Below are positions 17,305 through 25,720 of a stretch of DNA of 27,251 nt, piece by piece; the stretch's first letter is position 1; each line of letters begins with the position of its first letter. This DNA is from an uncultured Lachnospiraceae bacterium. GTDB lineage: Bacteria > Bacillota > Clostridia > Lachnospirales > Lachnospiraceae. The stretch spans positions 4,785 through 32,035 of the forward strand of contig CAJUHG010000030.1 of the NCBI GenBank assembly GCA_910586005.1, read 5' to 3'. A model generated the notes under the pieces. It was not told the DNA's origin. It did not search any database and was given only the letters and a program-made list of their open reading frames with translations. The position numbers were made by a program, and so were the translations under genes.

Positions 17305-19024
17305 GAGGAATCGGTACTTTTACGGAAAGCTCCTATCTGTGGAGGATTTTGAAACAGAACAGAAATATTTTAATGACAAACGCAGAACAATTAATCGCTT
17401 CCTTTTTGGTTCTGGTATTGTATGTGGTTTACAGGTTGTGGAAGTAGATGATGAGAGCATTTCATTAGAACGAGGACTAGCATTAGATTTTGCAGGTAGA
17501 GAAATTGTAGTAGACGAACCTATTGTAAAAAAAATCGTGGATTTAGAAGGATATCATTCAGAACAAGACAATGGTTTCTATTATCTTTGTTTGAATTATC
17601 AGGAAAGTGCTTTTGAGCCTATGCACAATGTTGCAGGTATGGGAGAAAATAAAGAAGGGGAATTTAATAAATATAAAGAGGGATACCATTTATTTATAAC
17701 ACAGACAGAACCAGAGAGAGAGGTATTTTCTCCAATTCAATTATATGAGAGAAGCACAGAAATTTATTGTGCAAATGGGATAAAAATTTGTCAAATCCTT
17801 CCAAGGTATTTAGAAATGGGAAGTGAGACAACACTTAGAATTGAAATAGAAAATATTGGACAGCAACAAAATTTTTCCTTTGATTATGAATTAATGTTAT
17901 CTTTTTTGACTTATCAGGATGAACCACGTGTGCAGGTGCATTTTGATGAAAAAGATTGGACCAAAGATAAAAAATATATAATAGAAATTCCTTTGAAGGT
18001 TGTTTATATTAATAATGTGGAAGCGGAAGTATTTTTAGTTCCTGAAAGTTTCACATTGTATGTAGGAGAAAGAAGTTATCATATCTCAGAAAATTATACA
18101 AATAAGGCACATATTAGTAGAAAAGATGGAAATCAGACGCTTTTAGAAGAATATTATAAAAATGCTATGGAATATGTAGTGAATCACACTTATCAACAGA
18201 GCATTTATTTGGCGAAAATTTATGTAGTAAAAACAGCAGACTTATGTTTAATTGAAAGAATTGAGCAATTACCCTTTGGACAATACATTTTACATACAGA
18301 AATATCTACAGCTCTTATGTATAAATTGGTAGAAGATGTAAAAAAGCTAAAAATGCAAAATTTGTCTCAATTGGACCAAAGAAAGATAGGAGACAGATAT
18401 TCTGAACAACCTGAAACTGCTTGTGGAGAGGTAACATTTGAAGTAAAAAGAGTAAAACAAGGAGAAGTGATTTACTCAGAGCGAATTTTTCATGGTTTAG
18501 GACTTAGTCCTGTTACTATTATATTAGGCTATGAAGTAGAAAATGGATATGCAGAAGAAAGAGAAACTATTTTTGGAGATGCTTCTATCTTTCAAAATTC
18601 CAAAGAAGACTTCCAAGCTTTCTTGGGAGCCAAACTAGAAGTTTCAGAAGGGGCATTTGTAATTGGCATGAAGATTAGGAAAAAAAGCAATATTGAAAAG
18701 GTAGTTGTACGATGGACTGCTTGGAAAAATCCTATACAACGATTAGAGATTCAAAAGAAACGATTGTTTATTCAGCCAGATATTCCTAATATTTGTGTAG
18801 GTGAATCTATTACTTTTACAACTATTTCAGAAGGTTTTCAGGATGAGCGAATTAAGTGGAGTGTAAAAGATTTAGATGGTGGAACAATTGATAAAAATGG
18901 AAAATATACAGCGCCAGAAACAGCAGGTGTTTTTAGAATTAGTGCAGTAAGTACAATATATCCAGATATTGTGGCTTCCACTTTTGTGGTAGTGCGGGAA
19001 AAGGAAGAAGATTGGTTGAGGTGA
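17276..19024 (+). CDS. Baseplate-associated protein with C-terminal bacterial Ig-like domain
   Basis: A 582-residue protein with no signal peptide. The N-terminus (about 5-60) carries a pattern I recognise from eCIS clusters next to tail-protein-I genes: RNRYFYGKLLSVEDFETEQ followed by YFNDKRRTINRFLFGSGIVC. The middle is beta-rich with acidic turns and no recognised domain. Residues about 498-577 form a bacterial Ig-like module, with WSVKDLDGGTIDKNGKYTAP near its centre. It overlaps the previous gene by 29 bases and has its own GGAGG site at 17264-17268. By position it may be a baseplate rim or fibre-like component; the Ig domain could contact a surface. Its exact role is unknown. Confidence 0.65.
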   Translation: MKNLKSFPFERNRYFYGKLLSVEDFETEQKYFNDKRRTINRFLFGSGIVCGLQVVEVDDESISLERGLALDFAGREIVVDEPIVKKIVDLEGYHSEQDNGFYYLCLNYQESAFEPMHNVAGMGENKEGEFNKYKEGYHLFITQTEPEREVFSPIQLYERSTEIYCANGIKICQILPRYLEMGSETTLRIEIENIGQQQNFSFDYELMLSFLTYQDEPRVQVHFDEKDWTKDKKYIIEIPLKVVYINNVEAEVFLVPESFTLYVGERSYHISENYTNKAHISRKDGNQTLLEEYYKNAMEYVVNHTYQQSIYLAKIYVVKTADLCLIERIEQLPFGQYILHTEISTALMYKLVEDVKKLKMQNLSQLDQRKIGDRYSEQPETACGEVTFEVKRVKQGEVIYSERIFHGLGLSPVTIILGYEVENGYAEERETIFGDASIFQNSKEDFQAFLGAKLEVSEGAFVIGMKIRKKSNIEKVVVRWTAWKNPIQRLEIQKKRLFIQPDIPNICVGESITFTTISEGFQDERIKWSVKDLDGGTIDKNGKYTAPETAGVFRISAVSTIYPDIVASTFVVVREKEEDWLR

Positions 19025-19028
19025 TACT

Positions 19029-20099
19029 ATGCTCATTAAGTTTCTAGAGAAACGCTATGAAGTGATTCAAAAGCTTAAAACCACAGGTGTTCTGGATTTG
19101 TATGTTGCAAAAGATATCAATGATGTAAGGCAAAAACTTTATACGATTGTTTGTGTGAGTGATAGAGAATTAGCAAGAAAATTAATCCCATTTACCACAA
19201 AGGAAAATACAAGTATTGCTTTCAAAGATTTACATGAAAGTTTTAATCTAGAAGGAAAGTATTATATTGTATTTCAGTATGCGCAGGGGGAAACGTTACA
19301 GCAAGTCTTACAAGAAAATGTTTATGATTTAAAAGAACGTCTACTTCTATTAAAAAACATATTTGGACAAATAATTTTATTAAATATGCCTGAATGTTTT
19401 ATTTATGAAGTACTGCGTAAAGATAATATTGTAGTAGATCAGGCATTAGGAGTTCGTTTTAATTATTTCTTTACAGAAGTAGATTATTATTGGCAGGTAA
19501 CTAGTAAAAACTGTTTGCATCGTATTAATGAATTGGTACAAGAATTATTTCAAAAAGAATTAACAGATAAAAGTGTAAGAGAATTAAAAGATTTTTCCAA
19601 AAAGTTGAAACAAGAACGATTGGAAGATATTTGGGAATGTTATGAGGCTTACAATGATTTCTATGAAAATTTGCTCTGGAAGACAGAACATCAAGAAATT
19701 CGTCCAAGACGTATCTGGTGGAAAGCTTGGGATGCATTTAAAAAGAAAATTCCAGTGTTAAAGGCAGTATTAACAATTCTTTTAATTTTTGCATCAGGAG
19801 CATTCCTTTTGAAAAGTTTACCAAATCCTGTTTTATCAGAAGATGGAATTACTTTTGACCAAATTGGAACTCTGCAAATTCAAGACCCTACACAAAATAC
19901 AGATTTAGAACAAATTCCAGAGGAAACTTCAGAGGAAGATTTAGAGGAAAATTTAGAGGAAAATTTAGAGGAAGATTTAGAGGAAACTTCAGAGGAAGAT
20001 TTAGGGGAAGATTTAGAGGAAACTTCAGAGGAAGATTCAGAGGAAGATTTAGAGGAAAATTTAGAGGAAGATTCAGAGGAAGATGAAAACTCAGAATAA
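19029..20099 (+). CDS. Membrane-anchored pseudokinase with acidic repeat tail (EssB-like architecture)
   Basis: A 356-residue protein. Residues about 8-165 look like a degraded protein-kinase fold: a hinge-like YYIVFQYAQGETL, and YEVLRKDNIVVD at 126-137 aligning with HRDLKPENILLD, where Val128 replaces the catalytic Asp. The DFG triad aligns with Asn-Tyr-Phe (145-147), and no Ala-x-Lys is found. Catalysis is therefore unlikely. After a helical segment and a basic stretch (RPRRIWWKAWDAFKKK) comes one membrane helix (243-264); the positive charge predicts an inside N-terminus. The outside tail (298-356) is nearly all Glu, Asp, Leu and Asn in four-residue repeats. EssB of type VII secretion has the same cytoplasmic pseudokinase and single-helix plan. 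By context it may tether the baseplate to the membrane. Confidence 0.65.
   Translation: MLIKFLEKRYEVIQKLKTTGVLDLYVAKDINDVRQKLYTIVCVSDRELARKLIPFTTKENTSIAFKDLHESFNLEGKYYIVFQYAQGETLQQVLQENVYDLKERLLLLKNIFGQIILLNMPECFIYEVLRKDNIVVDQALGVRFNYFFTEVDYYWQVTSKNCLHRINELVQELFQKELTDKSVRELKDFSKKLKQERLEDIWECYEAYNDFYENLLWKTEHQEIRPRRIWWKAWDAFKKKIPVLKAVLTILLIFASGAFLLKSLPNPVLSEDGITFDQIGTLQIQDPTQNTDLEQIPEETSEEDLEENLEENLEEDLEETSEEDLGEDLEETSEEDSEEDLEENLEEDSEEDENSE
19920..20084 (+). repeat. 12-bp in-frame tandem repeat encoding EEDL/EENL/EETS
   Basis: About 13.75 tandem copies of a 12-bp unit near GAGGAAGATTTA, with variants ending in AATTTA, ACTTCA and GATTCA, encode a Glu-rich tail at the 3' end of the pseudokinase gene. 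Because the unit is a multiple of three, gain or loss of units keeps the frame and changes only tail length, making this a candidate length-variable locus. Confidence 0.9.
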
Positions 20100-20164
20100 A
20101 AACTTATTGTACCAATGATTTACAGAGTACAATTTACTAAAAAACGCGCAGAATGGAGTAAAAG

Positions 20165-22306
20165 ATGCAAAGTGGACTAATTAGACGAACCTCTAAAAAA
20201 TTGGTACGAGTTTTTTTTATACCATTTCAAGTAATATATTGTGGAATCAAAAAAATATTAAATCCAGAATCCTTTGCATCTCAAGTTGTGCGAGATGTCC
20301 GAAAAGGTATTACTTCAAAAAAAGATAAAGAAGCACGTTCTTTGAAAAACTATTTTTCTCTAAGAAATTATTATGTACTAAAAAAACTAGTATATATGGT
20401 TCTTTTACTATGTTTGGTTTTACCTATTTTATATATAAAACTTTTACATCCGCTATTAATTTCTAAATTTTTTACAAAAACAATGGTAGTAAATTCAGAA
20501 GAAATGATTGGATATTCTGGAAAAGTAAAGTTATTATCTGAAGAGAAAGGTCAGTTGTTATTTGAAGGTAGGCTAGAAAAAGGAAGAATTAACGGAAGAG
20601 GTCAACTTTATGATTATTCTGGAGCATTACTTTATGATGGCCAATTTGAAATGGAGGCTTATTCTGGAGAAGGAGAACTTTATTATACTGGAACAGAAAC
20701 ACTCTGTTATAAGGGCACGTTTGTTTTAAATCAGTATCAAGGATTAGGAGTACTATATAATGTGGATGGAAGCATACTTTATAAGGGTGAATTTAAAAAT
20801 GGTCTTTATGATGGAGATGGAGTCTTGTATTTTGAAAATGGTCAAGAACAGTATGCTGGTACTTTTGCAAAGGGGGAAATGCAGGGGATAGGAACACTTT
20901 ATAATGAAGAGGGGAAAGTAATTGCAAAAGGTGAATTTAAAAATGGAGCGCCTTTATTAAAAATGGTGGAATTGACAGACGAAGATGAAAATGTAATATA
21001 TGAAGGAACTGTAAATGCAGATGGAGCGTATGAAGGAAATGGAGAACTGTATGCAGATGGTTCTTTGGTCTATGAAGGAGAATTTTTGGATGGAATAAAA
21101 GAAGGGCAAGGGACAGAATATGATGAAAATGGGGAGCTTATCTATGAGGGGACTTTTTCTGAAAATGAATACAATGGAAAAGGAAAACTCTATGAAGATG
21201 GAAATCTGATTTATAATGGTAATTTTTTAGATGGAAAGAAAAATGGGTTAGGAGAAGAATATAATGAGGATGGAGAACTAGTTTATGAGGGAGATTTTGA
21301 AAAAAATAATTACAATGGAGAAGGTAAATTATATGAAAATGAAGAACTAATTTATGAGGGGACTTTTGTAACTAATAGTTATCATGGAAAAGGAAAACTC
21401 TATGAAAATGAGGAATTAATTTATGAGGGAGATTTCTCAAATAATGAATATAATGGAAAAGGAAAATTCTATGAAAATGAAAGATTGATTTATGATGGAA
21501 CATTTGTAAATGGAAGAAGAGAAGGAAGCGGAAGATTATATGATGAGGATGAAAATTTAATTTATGATGGAAATTTTAAAGCAGATATTTATGATGGAGC
21601 AGGAAGACTTTATGATGCAGATTCAACAGTTTTAATTTATGATGGTATGTTTGTAAATGGATTATATCAGGGAAATGGAATTTTAACAGATGTAAGTACA
21701 AAAAATTTACTCTATCATGGAGAATTTTATCAAGGAGAGTATAATGGAAATGGAAAGTTGTATGATACAACCTCTAATATGCAAATTTATGATGGAGAAT
21801 TTCAAAACGGTCGTTATCATGGACAAGGTACTTTGTGGGATACAAGAGGAAATTTAATTTATATTGGTAATTTTGTTTCTGGAAAATATTATGGTTCAGG
21901 AGTTCTTTATGATACATCTACAGGAAAAGTACAACAATCAGGACAATTTAGAGATGGCACTTTGATTACAAATTCAGATGAAATAGAAGTTCAATATGGT
22001 GTGATTACTTGTAAAATTACAGATACCAATGGCTCTCCTATTTCAAACGTAGCAGTAGATTTGAGTGATGGTCAAGGAGGTATTACAGATGGAAATGGGC
22101 AAGTTATTTTTGCTAATCATGCACTTGGAAGTTATAGATTAACAGTTTCTGTACCTTCTGGTTATACTTGTACAAATCCTTCTGAAACGGTGTTATTGAC
22201 AAAACAAAATAATACTATATCAATAACAAAAGTGTTGACAAAAATTCCAGAACAAACAAGTACTCCACCGCAAAATAATCCATCACAAGATACCCCACAG
22301 CAATAA
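20165..22306 (+). CDS. Single-pass membrane protein with about 19 MORN repeats and a Cna-B-like domain
   Basis: A 713-residue protein. It has a basic N-terminus with an amphipathic segment (about 15-30), one membrane helix (about 75-95), then about 19 MORN-type repeats (about 125-605) of the form Y-x-G-x-F-x-x-G-x-Y-x-G-x-G-x-L-Y, the sixth degenerate. A C-terminal beta domain (about 615-693) resembles a Cna-B/SpaA-type fold (ITDTNGSPISNVAVDL, then GSYRLTVSVP), with a Pro/Gln/Thr-rich end. Positive charge before the helix predicts that the repeats face outside. Repeats 11-13 are nearly identical, suggesting recent duplication. GGAG lies nine bases before ATG 20165. A scaffold or length-setting role next to the injection machine is inferred. 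Confidence 0.75.
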   Translation: MQSGLIRRTSKKLVRVFFIPFQVIYCGIKKILNPESFASQVVRDVRKGITSKKDKEARSLKNYFSLRNYYVLKKLVYMVLLLCLVLPILYIKLLHPLLISKFFTKTMVVNSEEMIGYSGKVKLLSEEKGQLLFEGRLEKGRINGRGQLYDYSGALLYDGQFEMEAYSGEGELYYTGTETLCYKGTFVLNQYQGLGVLYNVDGSILYKGEFKNGLYDGDGVLYFENGQEQYAGTFAKGEMQGIGTLYNEEGKVIAKGEFKNGAPLLKMVELTDEDENVIYEGTVNADGAYEGNGELYADGSLVYEGEFLDGIKEGQGTEYDENGELIYEGTFSENEYNGKGKLYEDGNLIYNGNFLDGKKNGLGEEYNEDGELVYEGDFEKNNYNGEGKLYENEELIYEGTFVTNSYHGKGKLYENEELIYEGDFSNNEYNGKGKFYENERLIYDGTFVNGRREGSGRLYDEDENLIYDGNFKADIYDGAGRLYDADSTVLIYDGMFVNGLYQGNGILTDVSTKNLLYHGEFYQGEYNGNGKLYDTTSNMQIYDGEFQNGRYHGQGTLWDTRGNLIYIGNFVSGKYYGSGVLYDTSTGKVQQSGQFRDGTLITNSDEIEVQYGVITCKITDTNGSPISNVAVDLSDGQGGITDGNGQVIFANHALGSYRLTVSVPSGYTCTNPSETVLLTKQNNTISITKVLTKIPEQTSTPPQNNPSQDTPQQ

Positions 22307-22461
22307 GAAAGCTAAAAAAATCTACTATTTATAGTACTAGATATTTGTTCCTGTTTAAAAATACAAAGAACAGTTTCAGGAAAGAAATCAAATTTGCGGA
22401 GAAATAGAAATTTCTGGGTTAAAACAAAATTTACAATATTTTTGAGAGGAGGCAGGATTAG

Positions 22462-22845
22462 ATGGGATTATGTGTGACAGGTGGAGCAACGATGACTTGT
22501 TCTTTTGGTATGGCACCTTCTACATTAATGATACTTCCAACTTCTGGAGTAATGTCTGCCATGCCCTTAGCAACTATTATGGACCAAGTACCTTTTGTAA
22601 ATATCTTACCATTTGGAATGTGTACAAGTCTTTCAAATCCAACAGTAGCATCTGCAACAGCAGCTGCATTGGGTGTATTAACACCAATGCCTTGTGTGCC
22701 AGTTCCCACTGGACCTTGGGTGCCTGGAGTTCCTCAAGTATTAATTGGAGGAAAACCAGCACTAAATAATCAATGTAAATTAACTTGTGCATATGGAGGA
22801 ATTATACAATTTACTACTCCTGGATGCATGACAGTACAAATATAA
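22462..22845 (+). CDS. DUF4280 PAAR-like spike tip protein
   Basis: A 127-residue protein of the DUF4280 family, PAAR-like tips that cap the spike of contractile systems. Typical features are the N-terminal VTGGATMTCSFGMAPSTLMI, the CVPVPTGPWVPG segment, and VLIGGKPALNN leading into a C-terminal TCAYGGIIQFTTPG strand pair. Several Cys residues (Cys4, Cys13, Cys49, Cys78, Cys104, Cys108, Cys122) could bind a metal, as PAAR tips do. GAGAGGAGG precedes the ATG. It would sit on the trimeric spike encoded by the first gene of the operon. No toxin domain is fused, so any effector must be recruited separately. The gap 22307-22461 before it holds no gene. Confidence 0.87.
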   Translation: MGLCVTGGATMTCSFGMAPSTLMILPTSGVMSAMPLATIMDQVPFVNILPFGMCTSLSNPTVASATAAALGVLTPMPCVPVPTGPWVPGVPQVLIGGKPALNNQCKLTCAYGGIIQFTTPGCMTVQI

Positions 22846-22869
22846 CAAATGAAAACTGAGGCATATAAT

Positions 22870-25608
22870 ATGGAAGCATATATGAAAGATAGGTGCTTGT
22901 TTGGCACAAAACTTATAATATTTGTTGCAGTTATAGTGATTTTTATCCTTAGTTCCTATCAGCGAAAATTAAACTTAAATTATATTGAACAAATTCATTT
23001 TCAAGATGAATATTTATATTATGTAGATCGTGGAAAAGATAATTCCTTCCGAATTATCAGATCAAATGCTGAAGGAAAAAAAGGGGAAATAATTGAATAT
23101 TTCCGTTATAAAAATGAGAGAGAACATGTTATAAGACAATTATTTTTTAATAATCAGGGAGAAGCTTATGTATTAATAGAGGAAAAAGAACCTACTTCTT
23201 TACAGGAGTCTAGTTGTGTTGTTTTTCGTTGTGATTTTAAAAGAAATAGACTGATAGAAACTGAGTATGATTTTACAAAATGCCTTCAAGAAAATCATGA
23301 TATTTATATCCAAGGACTTCGGGAAGAGGAATTATATTTTTTTGAAACTCCAAATGTAAAAGAAGAATTAAGTGAAGTAAAACTTTGTACTATGAGTAAA
23401 GAGGGGGATATCAAAGAATTAGATTATATTCCGTTGGATTATCCTTATTTAAAGACACAATTTTTCTTAAGTGAAAATAATATTATTTTGTGGATGGATC
23501 ATAATGGAGAGATTTTTGCAAAAGAACTTGGAAAAGATTCTTATTTAGAAATAGAAGGAATTTCTGAGTTACAAGGGGTTTTTAAAAGTTTTTCTAATGA
23601 TAATAAATATTTTGCATATGCTATAGACTATGAATCAGATTGTATTAGAAGAATTAATCTTCAAGATCAGACCTCTAGTGTGGCTTATACAGCGGAAGAG
23701 ATTAGAGGACAAAATCCAGAGTTTACATTTCAAAATCTGTTAAATCCAGATTGTACAGAAGCAGGATTTTGTTCAGGAATTAAGAACCGTGCAGAAGATA
23801 AAGTTGTTATCTGTTCTTATCAAAATGGTATACATCAAGATATTGTAAAAATTAAATTGAGTTTATTTGCTTTTATTTGTAGAATGTTTCCAGTATCTAT
23901 AGGTATTATTTTTGTAACATTTTTAATATGGCTTTATTGGTATATTTATTGCAAATATCAGGTACAAACAATTTTAATAAGATTATTTTTGGTATTTATT
24001 TTAGGATTATTTGTAACAGATCACATATTAGGATTATGGATTAGTCAGACAATAGAACAACAATTAGAAAAAAATCAGATATTAGCTTTAACCATATTAG
24101 GAGAACAATTAAGAGAGCATATTACTGAAAATTTAGAAGATGATCCAGATAATTTTCCTTTGGGAGAAGAAGATTGGAGACTAAATTATGAAAGAATAGG
24201 AGAAAATAATGAAGATACAAATTTAGGGGAACGAATGGTATATACTTATAGTATACTTAGAGCAGATGAAGACCAAAATCTAATTATTAGTGAATCTATG
24301 TTAGAATATTGTGGTGTTCCAGCAGAATGGCATTATTCTTCAAAAAATTTAGAAACTTTGTATACCTGTTTAAAAACCCAAGAATATATCAATCAACAGA
24401 ATGAAAATAAAAATGGAAAATGTTATAATCGTGTTATACCACTTGTATTAAGTGATGATACTGTATATGGAGTGTTGTCAGTATCTGTGAATGGAAATCT
24501 TTTGGAGTATCGTATTTGGCAATATCAACATAATTTAAAATTAATATTTACTGTATTATTTTCTGTGGTGTCTATTCTGTTACTTTTATTTTTGATTCTG
24601 TTTTTAAGACCACTAAAAACATTAAGAGAAAGTGCAGGGCGATTAGCTTCTAGAGAACTTGGCATTGTGGTACCAGTATATGGACATGATGAAATCTCAA
24701 ATATTTCTGTAGCTTTTAATAAAATGTCTCTTGAAATTTCAAAATATATACAAGATATTCAGGAAATGTCAGATGGATATTATAAATTCTTTCCAGCTAA
24801 AATTTTAGAACTATTAGGAAAAGAATCCATACAACAGGTAACGCTTGGAGATGAAATAACAGACAATATGACTATTTTTTCTATGCATTCTATAAGTGAC
24901 TCAAAACAAAAACAAATATGTTCTGCAGAAAAAGTATATAAAGATATCAATCAAATGCTAACTATTTTAGTTGCCGCTATTACAAAATATCAAGGAGTAG
25001 TAGAACATTTTGAGGATGCCGGTTTATCTGCACTCTTTACAAAAAATAGTAGAGAGGCATTAGATGCTGCAATTGAAATTCATCAATCCTTAGATAAACT
25101 TACATATGAAAACTGTCGAACGATTGCCATTAGCTATGGAAAAGTTATGATAGGTGTGATTGGGTATGAAAATAGAATGGAAGTTGCAACTATTTCTGTA
25201 CATTCTGATTTAGCAAAAGCATTGCGCTTGAAAGGTGATACTTATGGAGCAAAAATTTTGATTACACATTTTGTTTATCAACAGATCGCAGAATTTGAGA
25301 AACATTATCATGCTAGATATCTAGGAAATATTTATATAAGTGGTAATGATACATTAGAGCGAATTTATGATGTTTATGATGGGGATAATGAGGAAGATTT
25401 TTATTATAAAGAATTAACAAAAATCCTGTTTGAACAAGGAGTTGCATTATTTGTTGCAAAGAAATTTTTTGAAGCTAGACAGGTATTTATACAAGTACTT
25501 ATGCAATATAAAAAAGATAAGGCTGCAAAAAAATATCTATATCTTTGTGAAAAATATTATAAATTGGAAAATATAGAAGAAATAGAAACAGTAATTGAAC
25601 ATTTCTAG
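22870..25608 (+). CDS. Four-pass membrane sensor with HAMP and degenerate class III cyclase domain
   Basis: Counting from the upstream ATG at 22849, this is a 919-residue protein. I place the start at 22870 because GAGG (22858-22861) lies eight bases before it. Membrane helices are near residues 20-36, 347-365, 374-395 and 562-584, giving two outside regions: 37-343 (beta-rich, propeller-like repeats such as YLYYVDRG) and 396-561 (dCACHE-like position). A HAMP linker follows (586-640), then a class III nucleotide-cyclase-like domain (about 664-840). The first metal-binding Asp is replaced by His680; the second is kept as Asp723 (HFEDAGLSALF); the conserved Asn-Leu-Ala-x-Arg region is altered. 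It is probably not a cyclase but a signal-transmitting relative. A helical, TPR-like tail (about 850-919) ends it. Confidence 0.72.
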   Translation: MEAYMKDRCLFGTKLIIFVAVIVIFILSSYQRKLNLNYIEQIHFQDEYLYYVDRGKDNSFRIIRSNAEGKKGEIIEYFRYKNEREHVIRQLFFNNQGEAYVLIEEKEPTSLQESSCVVFRCDFKRNRLIETEYDFTKCLQENHDIYIQGLREEELYFFETPNVKEELSEVKLCTMSKEGDIKELDYIPLDYPYLKTQFFLSENNIILWMDHNGEIFAKELGKDSYLEIEGISELQGVFKSFSNDNKYFAYAIDYESDCIRRINLQDQTSSVAYTAEEIRGQNPEFTFQNLLNPDCTEAGFCSGIKNRAEDKVVICSYQNGIHQDIVKIKLSLFAFICRMFPVSIGIIFVTFLIWLYWYIYCKYQVQTILIRLFLVFILGLFVTDHILGLWISQTIEQQLEKNQILALTILGEQLREHITENLEDDPDNFPLGEEDWRLNYERIGENNEDTNLGERMVYTYSILRADEDQNLIISESMLEYCGVPAEWHYSSKNLETLYTCLKTQEYINQQNENKNGKCYNRVIPLVLSDDTVYGVLSVSVNGNLLEYRIWQYQHNLKLIFTVLFSVVSILLLLFLILFLRPLKTLRESAGRLASRELGIVVPVYGHDEISNISVAFNKMSLEISKYIQDIQEMSDGYYKFFPAKILELLGKESIQQVTLGDEITDNMTIFSMHSISDSKQKQICSAEKVYKDINQMLTILVAAITKYQGVVEHFEDAGLSALFTKNSREALDAAIEIHQSLDKLTYENCRTIAISYGKVMIGVIGYENRMEVATISVHSDLAKALRLKGDTYGAKILITHFVYQQIAEFEKHYHARYLGNIYISGNDTLERIYDVYDGDNEEDFYYKELTKILFEQGVALFVAKKFFEARQVFIQVLMQYKKDKAAKKYLYLCEKYYKLENIEEIETVIEHF

Positions 25609-25672
25609 AAATATATATTAGTTCCAAAACGTATTATCTTGTCAAAATGTTCTACCACAAGATATAAACCCA

Positions 25673-25715
25673 ATCCCCTAATGCTTGCTATTATAACAAG
25701 CATTAGGGGATTTTT
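25673..25715 (+). terminator. Rho-independent terminator of the injection-system operon
   Basis: A perfect 15-bp stem, ATCCCCTAATGCTTG (25673-25687) with CAAGCATTAGGGGAT (25697-25711), has a nine-base loop and is followed by a run of T (25711-25715). It lies 65 bases after the last stop codon of the operon and marks its 3' end. The minus-strand side lacks a clear T-tract, so it acts mainly on the plus strand. Confidence 0.9.
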
Positions 25716-25720
25716 AAATA

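Noticed and set aside
19920..20084. CRISPR-like array
   Set aside because: The units are 12 bp, directly abutting, in frame and without spacers; this is a coding tandem repeat.
19029..20099. Type VII secretion locus because of the EssB-like protein
   Set aside because: No WXG100, EssC-type ATPase, EsaA or EssA gene is present; only the architecture of this one protein is similar.
22340..22385. Regulatory RNA hairpin before the PAAR-like gene (TTCCTG and CAGGAA, TTGTTC and GAACA)
   Set aside because: The short complementary segments cross each other and are separated by AT-rich sequence; pairing is weak and could be chance.
22458..22792. Open frames opposite to or out of phase with the PAAR-like gene
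   Set aside because: They lack ribosome-binding sites and family matches, and lie wholly within a well-supported gene with a strong GAGAGGAGG site.
9667..25608. Prophage or tailocin (R-type bacteriocin)
   Set aside because: There is no capsid, portal, terminase, integrase, holin or endolysin gene, and no sheath or tube gene. Membrane proteins and a DUF4280 tip do not fit a lysis-released tail particle.
22849..25608. Active adenylate or guanylate cyclase
   Set aside because: The first metal-binding Asp and the conserved Asn region are replaced, so catalysis by the usual two-metal mechanism is unlikely.
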